Source: Echinometra lucunter
Lineage: Eukaryota > Echinodermata > Echinoidea > Camarodonta > Echinometridae
Length of the DNA stretch: 64,000 bases
NCBI GenBank assembly: GCA_029962745.1
Contig: CM057153.1
Coordinates: forward strand, 8,314,962-8,378,961
Direction of reading: 5' to 3'
Shown here: positions 44,041 through 55,990 of the stretch, piece after piece
Layout: each line of letters opens with the position of its first letter
Numbering within the stretch: position 1 is the first letter of the stretch
Made by a program: the position numbers and the translations under genes
The notes under the pieces: model-generated
Database searches by the model: none
Told to the model about the DNA's origin: nothing
What the model saw: the letters and a program-made list of their open reading frames with translations, nothing else

Positions 44041-46002
44041 GCATGAAACTGCATTCAAAATAGTCTTTTCCCCTTTCTTTGGATATTAGTCATTAAATTA
44101 GATGAAGAACCTAGGTAGGTAAGTAGGGGATCCCCCACATACTTTTCACTTGGGCCACTGATTTAAAGACATTTTTCAATAATACATTTTGAGGTACTAT
44201 TGTGAAAGGGGCATCTATAGATTTATTTCACTGTCCCTTTTGACCTTCAATATAAACGAGGCTTAATGCATTCAAGCAATTCAAGTTGAGTGGGACTTTT
44301 AAGTGCTTGTGGAATCGGTAAATATAAACCTGAACAGAGAAATCATCTGATGGCTTTAGTATTGATAGTAATAACTAGGGCAGTATGCCAAAAGTAGCAT
44401 TAGCCTTTTTGCTGCCCCACGTCTGAAAATTTTGCACTCATTTTCATTTCTTTTATAATAGCCACAATATTTTGTAGCTAAATTTCTGAAATTCATTATT
44501 CTAAGTCCACATTCCCATGTAAAAAAATTAAAACGATAGGGGTACCCAAACTTTTTGAATCCATTCAGCCGGTGCAATTAGGACATGAGCCAAGGATATG
44601 TCCATTCATGTTGGTATTTTTGTGAAGGGTATTTGAGACAGGCTAGGCCGTAAACAATTCAAACTTCAATGAAAAGGTCATAATAGTCAAAGGGTTCATT
44701 CCATAATATCATGCTTCCATACCCCAATGGCTGTAAATATACTTCTGCCAACCATATGGACTTTTGCCCATTATCTGCACTGGACCATATTGTGTGAATG
44801 GGGCAATCAATAACGTGACATAGTGATCAAACCTGATTTCAAAATGTTCGTACAAGTTGATAGATGATATTTTTAAAGTATCATAACTCTGCCAGCTGAG
44901 TTGCAAAACATATGCTGTCTGTAGCTCCAAATTGCATGATTTATATTTAGTTTGGAAGCAATCAGATTTGCAGAGGGCAAGAATGTTTATCTAGGTAGGT
45001 TGGAGAAGCACGTAATGTGATTTGGTGGGCGTGAAATAAAGTCATACTCGTTATGGCAGAAATCGATTTGGACAATTCCTTGGTGGAAGATGACCAATTC
45101 TGAGAACTAGTGTCACACTTTGGACATGCTAAATCTATCATCCTGTTAACTTTGGGATATAAGTATAATCAGAGATGAAGAATATCACAGGATACATGTG
45201 GGAACTTAAAGCTTGTTGAGGCATCTGATATTTTCCTGCAAACTTCATCAGTGCTCATCTTCAGCTGTGGATGGAATGGGCCATGAAAGATTGAATTAAA
45301 CACTCAGGGTTTCTACCAATGTGCAATGACCCCTTGAAATGCCCAGGAAGGGTTCCTGAGGATAGATGTTAAATGTTAGGAGATCCAACTCATGAGATCT
45401 TTTAGGTGTTGATGCTGTGGAGGAGAAAGCTATCTACAGATTTGGATATTCTTCACTTTCCTGTACAATTTGGGAAGAGCATGACAGCTTTCATTGTTTG
45501 AAACCTTCAAATTGTTAGATTGGTATATGGAGTCATCATTTCCTTCTGCTGATAAACAATTTTAAGCAGTCTCATTTCTGGACCTATTGGAAGAAGACGG
45601 TAGAGTCTGAACATTGGTGATTGAGGAATAATGTTTTTCAGTGTTTATGAATAATCATTGTCATCATCCTTTGTTACAGTCAGTATCTCCACTCTTATGA
45701 AGGATCACTGACCTTTGCTCCATGGTGATACTCCTTCCATCCACTTCCTCTTGTCTTACCTTGGACAGTGACTTATGAATATTGATAACTTTTAGATCCA
45801 AATTGTTGAACTGTAGAAGAGTCCATTCTAGACTGATTTTTAAGTCAGATTTTGAGTTTGGGATTGATTTTACAATGCTTAGAAATGCTAAGAACTTTTA
45901 AATCCATGAAAATGAACAAATCTTGAATAATAAAGACAAGGTAGTCTTTGAAGTGATACTTAAATTTACAAAATATTGGAAGACCACAAAGAGAACCTAG
46001 GC
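44041..46002. other. no gene or clear repeat
   Basis: Unique-looking AT-rich DNA of nearly 2 kb. 45000-45960 is of higher complexity but has stops in all frames and no recognisable protein. Confidence 0.5.
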
Positions 46003-46140
46003 ATGGGTCTTTCATCTGTACTAAGTGCGACCATGTCCACAGCACGTGAGTCATTGCCAGGGCCTAGAGGTGCACGGCGGAAAGATCTGCAAGGGCTTCA
46101 GGATCGAACCCCAAGGAACATGCAGGAAGAGATCATTATG
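46003..46140 (+). CDS. candidate coding exon, unknown product
   Basis: A frame with ATG at 46003 in good start context (GGCATGG) runs 46 codons and meets GTAGGT at 46141, a reasonable 5' splice site in phase 0. The frame is also open 5' of the ATG from 45964, so an internal exon with a weak acceptor (AAG at 45982 or CTAG at 46000) is possible. The peptide (MGLSSVLSATMSTARESLPG, then basic RGARRKD and QDRTPRNMQEE) has a more protein-like, less AT-driven composition than other frames in the window. I recognise no domain. Read without splicing, it stops at 46186-46188. A chance open frame is still quite possible. Confidence 0.3.
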
Positions 46141-46497
46141 GTAGGTAACCATCTTAAGGTCTATGATAAGGATCAGGCCTACCCATAGAAAAATTTTATG
46201 GAAGGGGTGTTCCCCTCAGGCACCTGGGAGCTTTCCACTTAAAAAAAATTGTGATGTTTCATTTTCACTTTAAAAAACAAAATGAGAAGAAGTTATGATG
46301 TTTTTGTTTTGTTTGTAAATGGGAGGAGGAGTGCTAGAAACCCAGCATCCAATATTTTTTATGGCCCTGTGAGGAATTCCTTAACATTTTTTTTAATTTG
46401 GGTAGTTGGATATGTTCATCTGTTTGGAATGGGTGGGGACCCATTTGAAAATGAATGGAAAGTAATAAGATTACCTTTCTAAGCCTGAATGTATATA
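46141..46497. other. no gene or clear repeat
   Basis: AT-rich spacer after the candidate exon. Confidence 0.5.
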
Positions 46498-46585
46498 TCA
46501 ACCATTGAGCATGCTTCAATTTTGTTATACCACACATTTTCCACAGACCTTTGTTATCACAAGCGTATAATATTCAATTGGTTAA
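46498..46585 (-). mobile_element. short TTAA element, 90-bp family, copy 3
   Basis: Right TTAA at 46582-46585; left end mutated to TCAA. CATTTTCCACAGACC and TTTTGTTATACCACAC match the plus-strand reading of 15388-15472 with scattered changes. Confidence 0.5.
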
Positions 46586-46639
46586 TTACATCTTTGAAAG
46601 GACTTCATTGATCAAAGAAGAGACCAAGACAAGATCATG

Positions 46640-47300
46640 CTACTGATTATCTTCCTTATCACTGCTATATATGCAATTGTTTCACAATTCTGACCCCCCC
46701 CCAAAAAAAAATTATATATGTGACCCCCTGTGCCCTAAAATTCTTGCTATGTCCCTGCACCATTCACGACCTTCAGACAATTTGGGCTGATGGTAATTAG
46801 GTCAAATGGGTTGAGAGTCTGACAAAGGGTCACACCAGTGATCATGTCTCTTGTCACTATTATTATGTTCCCCCCTCATATCCCCCCCAGAAAAGTGATG
46901 AGCCCCTAAAAGATTCTCGCTATACCTCCTTCACTTTAACATCTCTGAGGCTTTTTGTGCTGATGGTATTGAGATCAGAGATGTTGAGAGACAAGACGGA
47001 TTCACACCAATGAACATGTCTCTTATCACTATTAAATGTTCCACCCTTACATCACAATTGTCCATTTACCTGAAAAATGGTGACAACCCCCCCCCCCCCC
47101 CTCCGTACCCCGTATTATAATTCTGCCTATGCCCCTGTACTGATGACAACTTCCAGACATTTTTATTTTTTGATGAGTGTGGATGGCATTCACATCAGAT
47201 GGGTTCAGACAGGGTCATGCCTGTGATCATGTCTCTTATCACCATTGAATATTCCATCCTTGCATCACATTTCTGAAGATATTGACAGCCTTGCCCTTGC
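46640..47300. repeat. 170-215 bp degenerate tandem array, about 3 copies
   Basis: ATCATGTCTCTTATCACTAT recurs at about 46841, 47013 (AACATG...) and 47226. Each is preceded by CAGA.GGGTTGAGAG...GGGTCACACC-like sequence and followed by a C-rich run (C7-C14) and CTATGCC-like words. The C14 run is at about 47087-47101. Confidence 0.85.
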
Positions 47301-48031
47301 TCATCGTCACCACCTTAAAGGCCGGTTTTCACGGGGCACTTAAGTAATTCGCAAAGGATGCAAATGTCAAAAAAATGACAGTATTCAACATTCATATTTT
47401 AGGCTCCAAAAGTTAGCCAAATGTGCATTAGGGTTCGTAAGCATTGTTGGTGAAATCATTCAAAAGAAATTTCATTTTTTTAAAACTACTGCTGAACTAA
47501 AAACAGAACAATTATTGATAACACTGTATCGCATCTTAGTTTTGCTTCCATCTTCCTAGCTAATAAAAGTGAAGAAATCTAAAGAATAGTTTTTGTGGGC
47601 CTACCAAAACTGCATATAACCTTTAGGCATACGGCATTGAATATTTTTACATAATGCACAAATAAACAAGCATGCCTAGGTCCTTTGTTCCATTCCTCAT
47701 CCCCATGTGCTTTTCACTCAGTACACAAAAAACTACCAGGTTGTTTTTTGAAACATGGTTCACAACCGTGTGTCCGAAGAGCCTTTATAGAGGTCACTAG
47801 CCCTTTTTGATTCTCAGCAGATGATATGCTAACTGATGGTTAATTTGGAAACGGTACTTGGAGTTGTGTAACAGTTATGCTTCAAACATTAACTGCTAAC
47901 TAGGTTCATGCACCTTATAAAGAGTGAAGGCCTTCAAACATTTGAAATTGTAGATTCCTGTAAGAGCTCTTAGTGTGCAATTTGTGAAGAAATGGGTATT
48001 GGCATATATCCTTTGAAGGTTTCAATGATGG
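47301..48031. other. no gene; one-sided transposon-like end
   Basis: TTAAAGGCCGGTTTTCACGG at about 47317 looks like a transposon end but no inverted partner was found. Otherwise AT-rich and unremarkable. Confidence 0.45.
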
Positions 48032-48277
48032 TAGAACCGGGCATGTTGGCTCAATTGATAGAACGTCCGCCTCATGAACGGGAGGTTGTGGATTCGATCC
48101 CCTGCCGAGTCATACCAAAGACTTACAAAAATGGGACCTTCTGCCTTCTAGCCAGGTGCTCGGCATATAAGAACGGAGAAGGGTAATGATAACATTGTGT
48201 TATGCAGGGCCCGCTGGAAGATCAGCTGATAGCTGAAGTGGCTACCCTGCGTAAATAAGAGTTATTATTATTAGAAC
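48032..48277 (+). mobile_element. tRNA-derived SINE with TAGAAC duplication
   Basis: A box TTGGCTCAATTGATAG (about 48046-48061), B box GGATTCGATCC (about 48091-48101), a body ending GCTACCCTGCGTAAATAAGAG and an (ATT)n tail. TAGAAC flanks it at 48032-48037 and 48272-48277. The body differs from the SINE at 6363, so it is a different family. Confidence 0.85.
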
Positions 48278-48746
48278 GAATGGAAGTGGAAGGCTTCTTC
48301 ACGGTACACCAAGTATTCTTTCTTGAAGAGGAGTATGGTCCTAGGGTGTTAGCATGTTCGGTTATATTTGGCAAGGGTTCCATTAGGCATTTTAAACCTC
48401 AACTCTTTATCAAAATACCATATGACGGGATGAGGTGGGATGGTAATGATTATTACATTAATGTACATGTTGGAATGCATTTTTCAACATCTATCCGGAG
48501 TACATCACGTGTGGGAGGAATTGGCGATCACATGATGGACTCTAAGTTGATTGATTAGAACATGCTCATGTGATATTTAGAGGAGATTAATACGTAGTAT
48601 AGCTTGAACCTGGTTTCTAGGTTGCAGCAGATATTCTGTTGACTACACGAAAAGTGTAACCTTTGTTGAGGTTTGCTTGCTTGGACATTACGAAGAGAAA
48701 TATAATTAATTAAGAAATCATGTTGAGGATGGAGGATGAGATTATA
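48278..48746. other. no gene recognised
   Basis: Frame 48280-48558 (92 codons) has no known domain; its upstream end abuts the SINE tail. Confidence 0.45.
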
Positions 48747-48826
48747 GTAACCCATTGCCCACTGGAACTGGGGGACACCTGTATTATGCCTATAGGTATA
48801 AAATAATTCAGTAGTCAATGTGTTAA
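48747..48826 (-). mobile_element. 80-bp TTAA element, copy 3
   Basis: 80 bp from GTAA (mutated TTAA) to TTAA at 48823-48826. The reverse strand reads TTAACACATTGACTACTGAA ... CAGTGGGCAATGGGTTAC, matching the other 80-bp copies. Confidence 0.8.
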
Positions 48827-48829
48827 GAG

Positions 48830-49198
48830 AATGAGAGAGTAAGTAAAAGGAAAAAACGGATTGGATGAGAAAGAAAACAAGAGAGAGGGAAAAAAAAGAG
48901 AGGGAGAAAAAAGCGGAAGAGGGAGAGAGAGAGAAATAGAGATGAAATGAAAAGGGGGAGTAATTAGTGAGCAGGAGATGGAGGGAGAGGGGGAGGGAGT
49001 GAGAGGGGGTAAGGGGGGGGGGTAAGTGAGAGAAAGAGGGGAGAGAGGGGGAAGGGAGTAAGAGAGGGAGAAAGAGATAGAAAGAGAAGGGGGCTGAGAG
49101 AGGGAGAGAAGTACACAGACAGGATTATGGGTGTATATGTTTTGGGGAGGTAGGACAGGGGATCGAGAAGAGAGTGAGGAAATGGGGGGGGGGGGGGC
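48830..49198. repeat. polypurine tract with G runs
   Basis: About 370 bp nearly all A/G on the plus strand, with G8-G9 at about 49014 and G12 at about 49186-49197. Proline/serine-rich minus-strand frames (48815-49303, 48964-49200) are compositional. Confidence 0.9.
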
Positions 49199-49803
49199 AT
49201 TTATGCTAAGAGAGGAATTACAACAGCACCACCAGAGTCTCCCAATATTACATTTTGCCCTTATCATCATGAAAATCATTCTTGGGGACAAATATAACTG
49301 CACAACATTACTCTCATAAGGTCAAAGTTGATTAGCCTACATATAATCCTCCCTCCCTTATTACCTAACCATCTCCACCTATACCCCTGTCGGAAATCTG
49401 TTATGACGGTGTTTTCTCTTCCTCCATACTCCCATATGATCCAATTAATGAGTGGTAATATGAAATGCAGACATTAATAAGCTAATGTATATCTCATTAC
49501 CTCATCAGTTTCTCTCTAACCCAGATTCAGGTATCATTCCAAACTATACATTGGTATTAGGCTTTTTGGAGATATACAGTACAGGTTAGGCTCCTGTGTA
49601 CTCTGTGGCAAACCTACAGTGTTACCTTTGTGTTGAAACAGTGGCATTTCATGCTCTATTGTCCTTCTTTACCTGGGTTTAGAAATGTGGTTAGTTGAGT
49701 GCTTTACATAGGAACCATTGGTGTTGTATGAATGTAAAGTACAGTTTAAATTTTGATGGTGTTTCAGTATCTATTTCATCAGGTTTGCAAGTCTGAAATC
49801 TGT
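49199..49803. other. no gene or clear repeat
   Basis: Mixed AT-rich sequence; ATTAATGAG and ACATTAATAAGCTAATG near 49445-49485 are homeodomain-like but isolated. Confidence 0.45.
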
Positions 49804-49887
49804 TTAACCCAGGGATAATTGACTTCTGTCATTACCATAGGCTTTCTACAAGGATTGCCATATTCCTACAGCCAGTGAGTGGGTTAA
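49804..49887 (+). mobile_element. 80-bp TTAA element, copy 4 (84 bp)
   Basis: TTAA at 49804-49807 and 49884-49887. TACCATAGGCTTTCTACA in the middle and AGTGAGTGGGTTAA at the end align with the family. More diverged than copies 1 and 3. Confidence 0.65.
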
Positions 49888-50179
49888 AGAGAGACCCTGT
49901 GGCAGCTCTTATGTTGTAGTATACTTTGGTTTTCATCTCCTGGAAGAGGAGAGAAGCAAAGTGTTGCCTTATGAGAGGAAGAAAGACACTAACTCCTGTC
50001 TTTTAACTAAGAACTTATGTCTTTCTGTTTCTCAGCAGGTAATCATTGAAAATATACAGCGCTCTCTACAAGGTTGTACTCTCACCTCATTAATGGGTTG
50101 TCATATATATTTGTAGTATCTGGAAGACCTTTTGTTAGTTATTATTGGGATAGCAGAGATATGTACAGATTGATAGAAA
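49888..50179. other. spacer
   Basis: No gene or repeat is recognised. Confidence 0.5.
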
Positions 50180-50458
50180 GTTGGAGATGAAGGAGTGTGT
50201 GGGGGAGGGGGGGGGGGGGGTAGAGAAAATGGGCACTAATGGGATGTTGCAAGAAGGTTGCAATCAATTGCAAATAATTGCTAATTTTGAAACGACCATT
50301 CTGATTGGCTCAGGGTCTGCCCTTTTAAGAAGACATGCATGCAACAATGATTTTGATTGGCCAGTGACAATCAGTTGCAACTTGCAATCGATTGCAACTT
50401 TCTTGCAACACCCCATAAGAGTAAGAATGTTGGAGACTGACAAAGTAGAACACAGAGC

Positions 50459-50508
<50 letters not shown>

Positions 50509-50833
50509 TGGGGAGAAAGAGCAAGAGAGGGAAGAGAGAGCAAGTAAACTTATAATTGTACTGACAACGTAGAACACAGAGCAAAAGAGAAGAGAGAGAG
50601 AGAGAGGTGAGGGATATAGAGCAAGAGAGGGGAGAGAGAGAGCAAATAAAGTTTTATAATTATACTGACAAAGTAGAACACAGAGCAAAAGAGAAAAGAG
50701 AGAGTGAAAGGGGGCAGGAAGAGAGAGATAGAGAGGGAGGGAGGAGAGAAAGAGAGGGGGAGAGGGAAAGAGAGCAAGAGAGAAAAGGAGAGTGGGGGAG
50801 AAAGGGATAGAGCAAGAGAGAGAAAGGGAAAGG

Positions 50834-50905
<72 letters not shown>

Positions 50906-50910
50906 GGAAT
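50180..50910. repeat. GA-rich composite tandem repeat
   Basis: ACTGACAAAGTAGAACACAG recurs at about 50436, 50560 and 50663, each followed by AGCAAAAGAGAA and a variable (GA)n block, so the tract is a tandem repeat of 100-125 bp whose units contain expandable GA runs. Long (GA)n lies at about 50463-50506 and 50838-50900. G11 is at about 50209. Long serine/leucine frames on the minus strand (50371-51024) are compositional. Confidence 0.9.
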
Positions 50911-51465
50911 TCCGATATGTAGTTCATACTTATTTTCCACTTGACTGGAGATCAAAATGAAGAAAGGAATACAAGGATGGCTACCAATTATTAAATTCCA
51001 TAAAAATAAATGAATGTAGGACATGTCATTTCACATCATACCTATATGAACACATTCAATATTGATTGGATTCTTGGAGCTTAGGCTAGTACTTTCTGAA
51101 ATGTGAATGGAATAATAGAATTGAAATGTGTTTGCTGATCGTTGTAATGATTTCAGTAGTGTGAGATGGGTGTGGTTATTAATTGGGGTTTGACATTGGA
51201 AACTGTGAGAATTAATCTCTCAAGTTTTGTTTGTAATGTATGCTTTATCGCTTATGTTTGTGTATTTTATTATGAAAGGAGAGTGAAGATTAAATTCATG
51301 TTTTCTGTGAAATTTGTGTCTGGTATTTTTTTGAAAATTCAGCTGCATTATATTTCCTATAAAGTATTAATTATCATCCAGTCTTCTTTCTCCTGATATC
51401 ATTTTATTGCCCTTGTGTTTTTTAAAATAAATTAAATGATATGCACATCTTTCTTCCTTTGCTTT
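50911..51465. other. no gene or clear repeat
   Basis: AT-rich; nothing recognised. Confidence 0.5.
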
Positions 51466-51735
51466 GCATTCAATTCTTTTTCTGTTTCCTTTTTTTCTTG
51501 TTTTTTTAAATTTCTTATTTACCAGCTCTCTCTTTCTCTTCCCTGTTATTTTCTCCATTTTTATTTCTTTCCCTTCCCTTTTTTCTTTGCTCTCACTTTC
51601 ATTTTCTAATGATCTCTCTCTCTCTCTCTCCCCCCCCCCTTTCTTTCTGTCGCATCTTACCATTTTCTCTTTATATCCCCCACTCTCTCTATCATACTAT
51701 CTTTCTCTCATCATCTCTATACCCCCTTTCCCTTC
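51466..51735. repeat. polypyrimidine tract
   Basis: About 270 bp of T/C on the plus strand with (TC)n and C8 near 51615-51640. Opposing frames here are compositional. Confidence 0.88.
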
Positions 51736-52120
51736 CCCATACCTCAACCTACTAATCAGCTTGGTTGCATACCAATCATTTAAGAGCCATTAATTTGTAA
51801 CCTTTCCCAATCCTGGGGTACAGAGACCTGTACATGCACTTCTATCATCCCCTTAACTCCACCTGATACCATACCCCAACCCCCAGTGTATTACCACTGT
51901 AATGATTTCATTAGTCTGGTAGAAGAGGGGTTTAAGAGATGCTGATGCCTAATGATTATCATTCAACGCTCTCCCACATCAGTCAATGTCAGGGCGGTCC
52001 AGTGCACCCAGCCTTAACCCTCGCACTCTTGTTTCAACCGCCCAAAGCCAGAACTGCCTCAGGCGACATATGTCTACCAAGATTTTAAAGCTGGTTTATC
52101 CCTTTCTCCAAGTGTGAAAC
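51736..52120. other. high-complexity segment (possible conserved non-coding element)
   Basis: Less AT-rich, repeat-free, with TAATGATTTCATTAG and CCTAATGATTATCATTC near 51900-51965 and GGGCGGTCC near 51993. No frame looks coding. It may be regulatory. Confidence 0.22.
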
Positions 52121-52905
52121 AAGCAGTCTGAGAGCACACTCATTCAAATTCGGCTTTATTCATTTCCAACAGAAAGAAAAAAAAAAGACAACACAACGCT
52201 ACAGTGTAATGGATCCTTGAGTGAATTAAATTGAGAAAAGCAAACTGTATGTTCATATTTATTGTATTATGGAAGTACGGATTAATAAATAAAGTAGATT
52301 ATGAATGATTTTATATTTTTTCAAACAAAATCTATGATGTTATTTGCTGAAATATATCCTGGAAATACAACGTGAGGAAGCCGGCACATTCACATAACTG
52401 TCTAATCAATTGTTATTAGAAAGATAGTCTGTGAACCTGTACCACTTTTCATTCATCTATAAAAAGTATTTTTGATGATTGAGAACATTTATTGATGTTA
52501 TTTCACTTGGAACTCGTATCACTCATTCTTATCATTTAGTAGAGAGGAAAACTGTAACCACAATACTCATGAATGAAATGCTGTAGGAGAATTGTGATGA
52601 AAAGTTATGGGAAACCTTTTCAAAACTAAAAAGATTGGGGAATTATTTTTAAAAACAATTTTTGACCTCAAAATTTTGAAAATGATGAATGCAGTGAAAG
52701 TGCCTAAGTGTACCTATTTTGTGTTTTATCTTTTATAAAAAGATCATAATATATGAATGGCATTGGGACAGTTGTGATTTGATGTTAAAGTGATTTCAGA
52801 TACCCTTGGTGTATTGTATCATGCAGTGTGTATACGAGTATCTTTAATACGCATTCCATTAAGAATAATCCTTTTAATCTGCACACAACTCCACAAAGTG
52901 GACAC
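52121..52905. other. no gene or clear repeat
   Basis: AT-rich DNA; nothing recognised. Confidence 0.5.
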
Positions 52906-53225
52906 ATGTTTTTTTCTTGCTCTCCGAGGCCAAGCCCACATGTGTGTTTTGATGCTGGAGTTCAAGGGCTTAATAGGGGGAGGCATGGCAACATGCACTC
53001 GTTGGATTTATGTGTGACAGGTGTATAGTCAGTGAGCACACGTGGACCTGAATATCATCCGCTGATTACCATCGCATGTGTTATTTTGATCCGCTGTCGT
53101 CCCAAAGCAAGTCTGATTTGAACGGCTAGCGTGTGATTGTGTGTTGAATCCGTGGCATAAAGCACTCAGCTTTTTTTCCTTTCTGTGACGCTTACCCTGG
53201 ATAGCTGAGTTTTGTTTACAAGGGG
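52906..53225. other. high-complexity segment (possible conserved non-coding element)
   Basis: GC-richer than its surroundings, with CACATGTG, CACACGTGG and GGCATGGCAACATGC words and no recognisable repeat. The frames 52790-53017 and 52828-53028 overlap each other in different phases and match no family. Confidence 0.22.
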
Positions 53226-55175
53226 ACCGACACTGGATTGGAATGTCGACAATTTAATTTGGATCTATGTTACCATTAAATGGAACAGTCATTGGATTAT
53301 CATAAATAAAACTCGAAGTGGATGAATATTTGTTTTAATCAATATATTGGATTACCATATTTCTGATTAACCTTGGGAATCACACTTTTGATATCAAAAC
53401 CGAAATCAGTGCTGTTTGCTGGGTGATGTCATAATCGGTTCAATTAAAGTGTTTGGTGCTGATTGTCTAATGGAAAAAGTGATCGCATAATTAGAAAAAG
53501 ATTGCAGTTTATGCATGGATATTGCTGTGCCCCTGGAGAAATCCCCGTGGTAATTTGTGTATCAAATCATTTTTTGCACTGATAATTGTTACTCGTAGCA
53601 TTTGCGTACGTAAATGGGAGGTCTTTTATTTGGCTTCCAGTGACTAGATTATCAGAATGATTTTTACCTGAAATATCAGTAGCCATGTTTCCTGTCCATT
53701 TGTTTGGAGTTCAATGGGATGAGCTTTCTTGAATTTGAAGTGTGATCATTATGTGGAACTCCACTAAGTTTAGAACGTGAGCTGCAATTGTTGTTTTTAT
53801 TTTGGACATTTATCCTTCATCAGTGATGTCATTATTCTAAGTGAGAAGATATGATTACTGTTCTGAATATGCATTTATTCTGGATTTTGAGATGTGATCC
53901 TTTCTGATCAATCTCAAATTCACACTTGACAGTGACGTATGACTTAATAAGCATTCAAGGTCATTAGTAGTCTTTTCATGAATAAAACTTATCAGTCAAT
54001 AGTGGCAATCCATACTGCATGTATTCTGTATTCTTTGCCTGAGAACTGCACTTGATCATGAAAACATAAACTGTCTACCTCTGTGAGCTGATGGTGGTAT
54101 ATTAATTCAGTTTAGATTGATATTGATCTTGTAGAAGATTTTTTTATACGGGTCACTTTGTGTGTAAACTCTATGGAGCGATTGTCCTTTGAAAGATAAG
54201 TGACCCAAATCTTCTCCATATAATTCTGTTTGTTTTACATATAGGGGTAGAATTTCATTATCAGGCTTTTCGCTTTGTCCTCCATTCACCATTGGCAGAT
54301 CTGATCCATTTATGAATCTCATGAGCTCCTGTGTTTTTCAGCACCTCCTCTGTGAGATTCCTCTGTCAGAAGATTGCTTTGTGCATTGGATTTTTGCAGG
54401 ATATAAACTTTTCCATTGGATCTAGCTGATGTGTGAAACAGATGCATGAGTTGTCACCTACTGTTGGAAAGGTGATTTGAAATGGAGGATTCACCAAATT
54501 CCATTCTCTAATTGGGAAATGCTGTGACAGGATTACACATGTATTTCATTTTGCATTGATTTAAATCCATGTACCATCGGCACTTTTTCATCTGGGTCTG
54601 CTTTTCATGCTAAAACTTGCACTGTATTGTATGTCCAGTAAAATGAATGTCTCATTAAGTTGTAACTTTTATATTTCTGTGAAGCAGGCTGAGAATGTCT
54701 TATTCAGAAGCATCAACATTCTAAATGATTCTGTCATGCAACCTAAATAAAAGCAGAGGTTAATATAGCTTTCAGATTTGGACCTTTATAGAGATTTATT
54801 TGTTGTAGTAACCAGTGGTAATCAGTATTGTATCACATTTTTGGAACTGTTAGGACAGTGTGATTTTTATTACTTACTGTATGTCATCTGAGCTATGCTT
54901 ATGGAGTTAGCAGCTAGCTTATTAGTAAGGAGAGGCATAGTGTCACAGCCTTTATTTTAAGTATTAATGAGATAGGAGTACAATGGAAAGGTCTTTTCTC
55001 CTGTGGTTGTAAGATTTGACCCTAATCTAGCCAGTGGAGGGAGGTGTATACTGAGAAAGCCTCCTCAGTCCTGTGTAGTAGATATATTATTCATGGCTAA
55101 ATCGTGATTATGCATGGACAACTCCTGAGGGGTTCGTATTTGATTATTGCAATGATCCTTCTCCCTTTTGTCTTA
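53226..55175. other. no gene or clear repeat
   Basis: Nearly 2 kb of unique-looking AT-rich DNA. Frame 54107-54322 (minus) has no known domain. Confidence 0.55.
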
Positions 55176-55593
55176 GCCTCACCGCTACCTCTCTCTCTCT
55201 CACCTTCTCTTTTTCTCACACTACACATTCCACTCTCCCTTCTCTGTCTCTCTGTCTCTCTATCTCCTAACTCAGATGTTGTTAAAGTTCCTTATTTCTT
55301 ACTATTTTGCGACTTGTACAATGTATATCTCATCCAAGGTTTCACTTCTTATGTTTCTCTTTTATATTTCTTTCTCTCAGTCTGTGATCTGATCTACCTC
55401 CTTTGTAAAACAGTCTATATACTCTCATCTTCTATTTTTCTCACTTTCCCTCTCTCTTTCCCTCTCCCTCACTTTCTCTGTCTTTCTATCTTCTGCCCCC
55501 TGGCCCACATGTGTTCCTTTTGTTTGTCATATTTTGCCTTTTGTATTTTTCTGTTTCCCTTATATTTCTCTTGCCCCATTTTTTGTCAATTAT
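55176..55593. repeat. polypyrimidine-rich tract
   Basis: TCTCTC/TTTC-rich on the plus strand. The 181-codon frame 55104-55649 is leucine/serine/phenylalanine-rich because of this and runs into the MITE that follows; I do not treat it as a gene. Confidence 0.85.
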
Positions 55594-55743
55594 CTGGGGA
55601 GAATTTCATGAAGTGTCTTGTCAGTGATTTTTACTCACAACTGTTATAAGCCACTGAAATCCTTGCATCTGACTGGCTGAGAGCAAATTTGTCAGTAAAA
55701 CATCAAAACATCACTGACAAGACACTTCATGAAATGCTCCCCA
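55594..55743. mobile_element. 150-bp MITE, copy 2 of the 38455 family
   Basis: Ends CTGGGGAGAATTTCATGAAG and the complement of CTGGGGAGCATTTCATGAAG; inverted repeats about 35 bp. The centre has CTTGCATCTGACTGGCTGAG. It lies exactly between two pyrimidine tracts. Confidence 0.9.
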
Positions 55744-55763
55744 GATCTATTTCCTTTTATGAG

Positions 55764-55805
<42 letters not shown>

Positions 55806-55990
55806 CCTCCCTCCCTCCCTCCCTCCCTACCATACCTTCTCTCTCTTTTATTCTTTCCATCTGACTCTAGGTATGTCTTTTTGTTTGTGTCTTTCTGTCT
55901 CTCACTCTTATTCTCTTTTCTTTCTCTCTCTCTCTCTCGTTCTCACTAACACCATCCTTTCTTGCTTTTCTACCACCCCTTTCCCTTTAC
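55764..55990. repeat. (CT)n / (CCCT)n tract
   Basis: Pure (CT)n at about 55765-55800 then (CCCT)n to about 55828, followed by looser CT-rich DNA to about 55990. Confidence 0.95.

Noticed and set aside
47317..47345. Terminal repeat of a DNA transposon (AAAGGCCGGTTTTCACGG)
   Set aside because: No inverted partner found within the following 3 kb.
50371..51024. Longest open frame, 217 codons on the minus strand
   Set aside because: Almost entirely Ser-Leu from (CT)n repeats; no domain, and the frame exists only because the repeat lacks stops.
55104..55649. 181-codon plus-strand frame with signal-peptide-like hydrophobic start
   Set aside because: It runs through a pyrimidine tract and ends inside a MITE inverted repeat; hydrophobicity follows from T/C composition.
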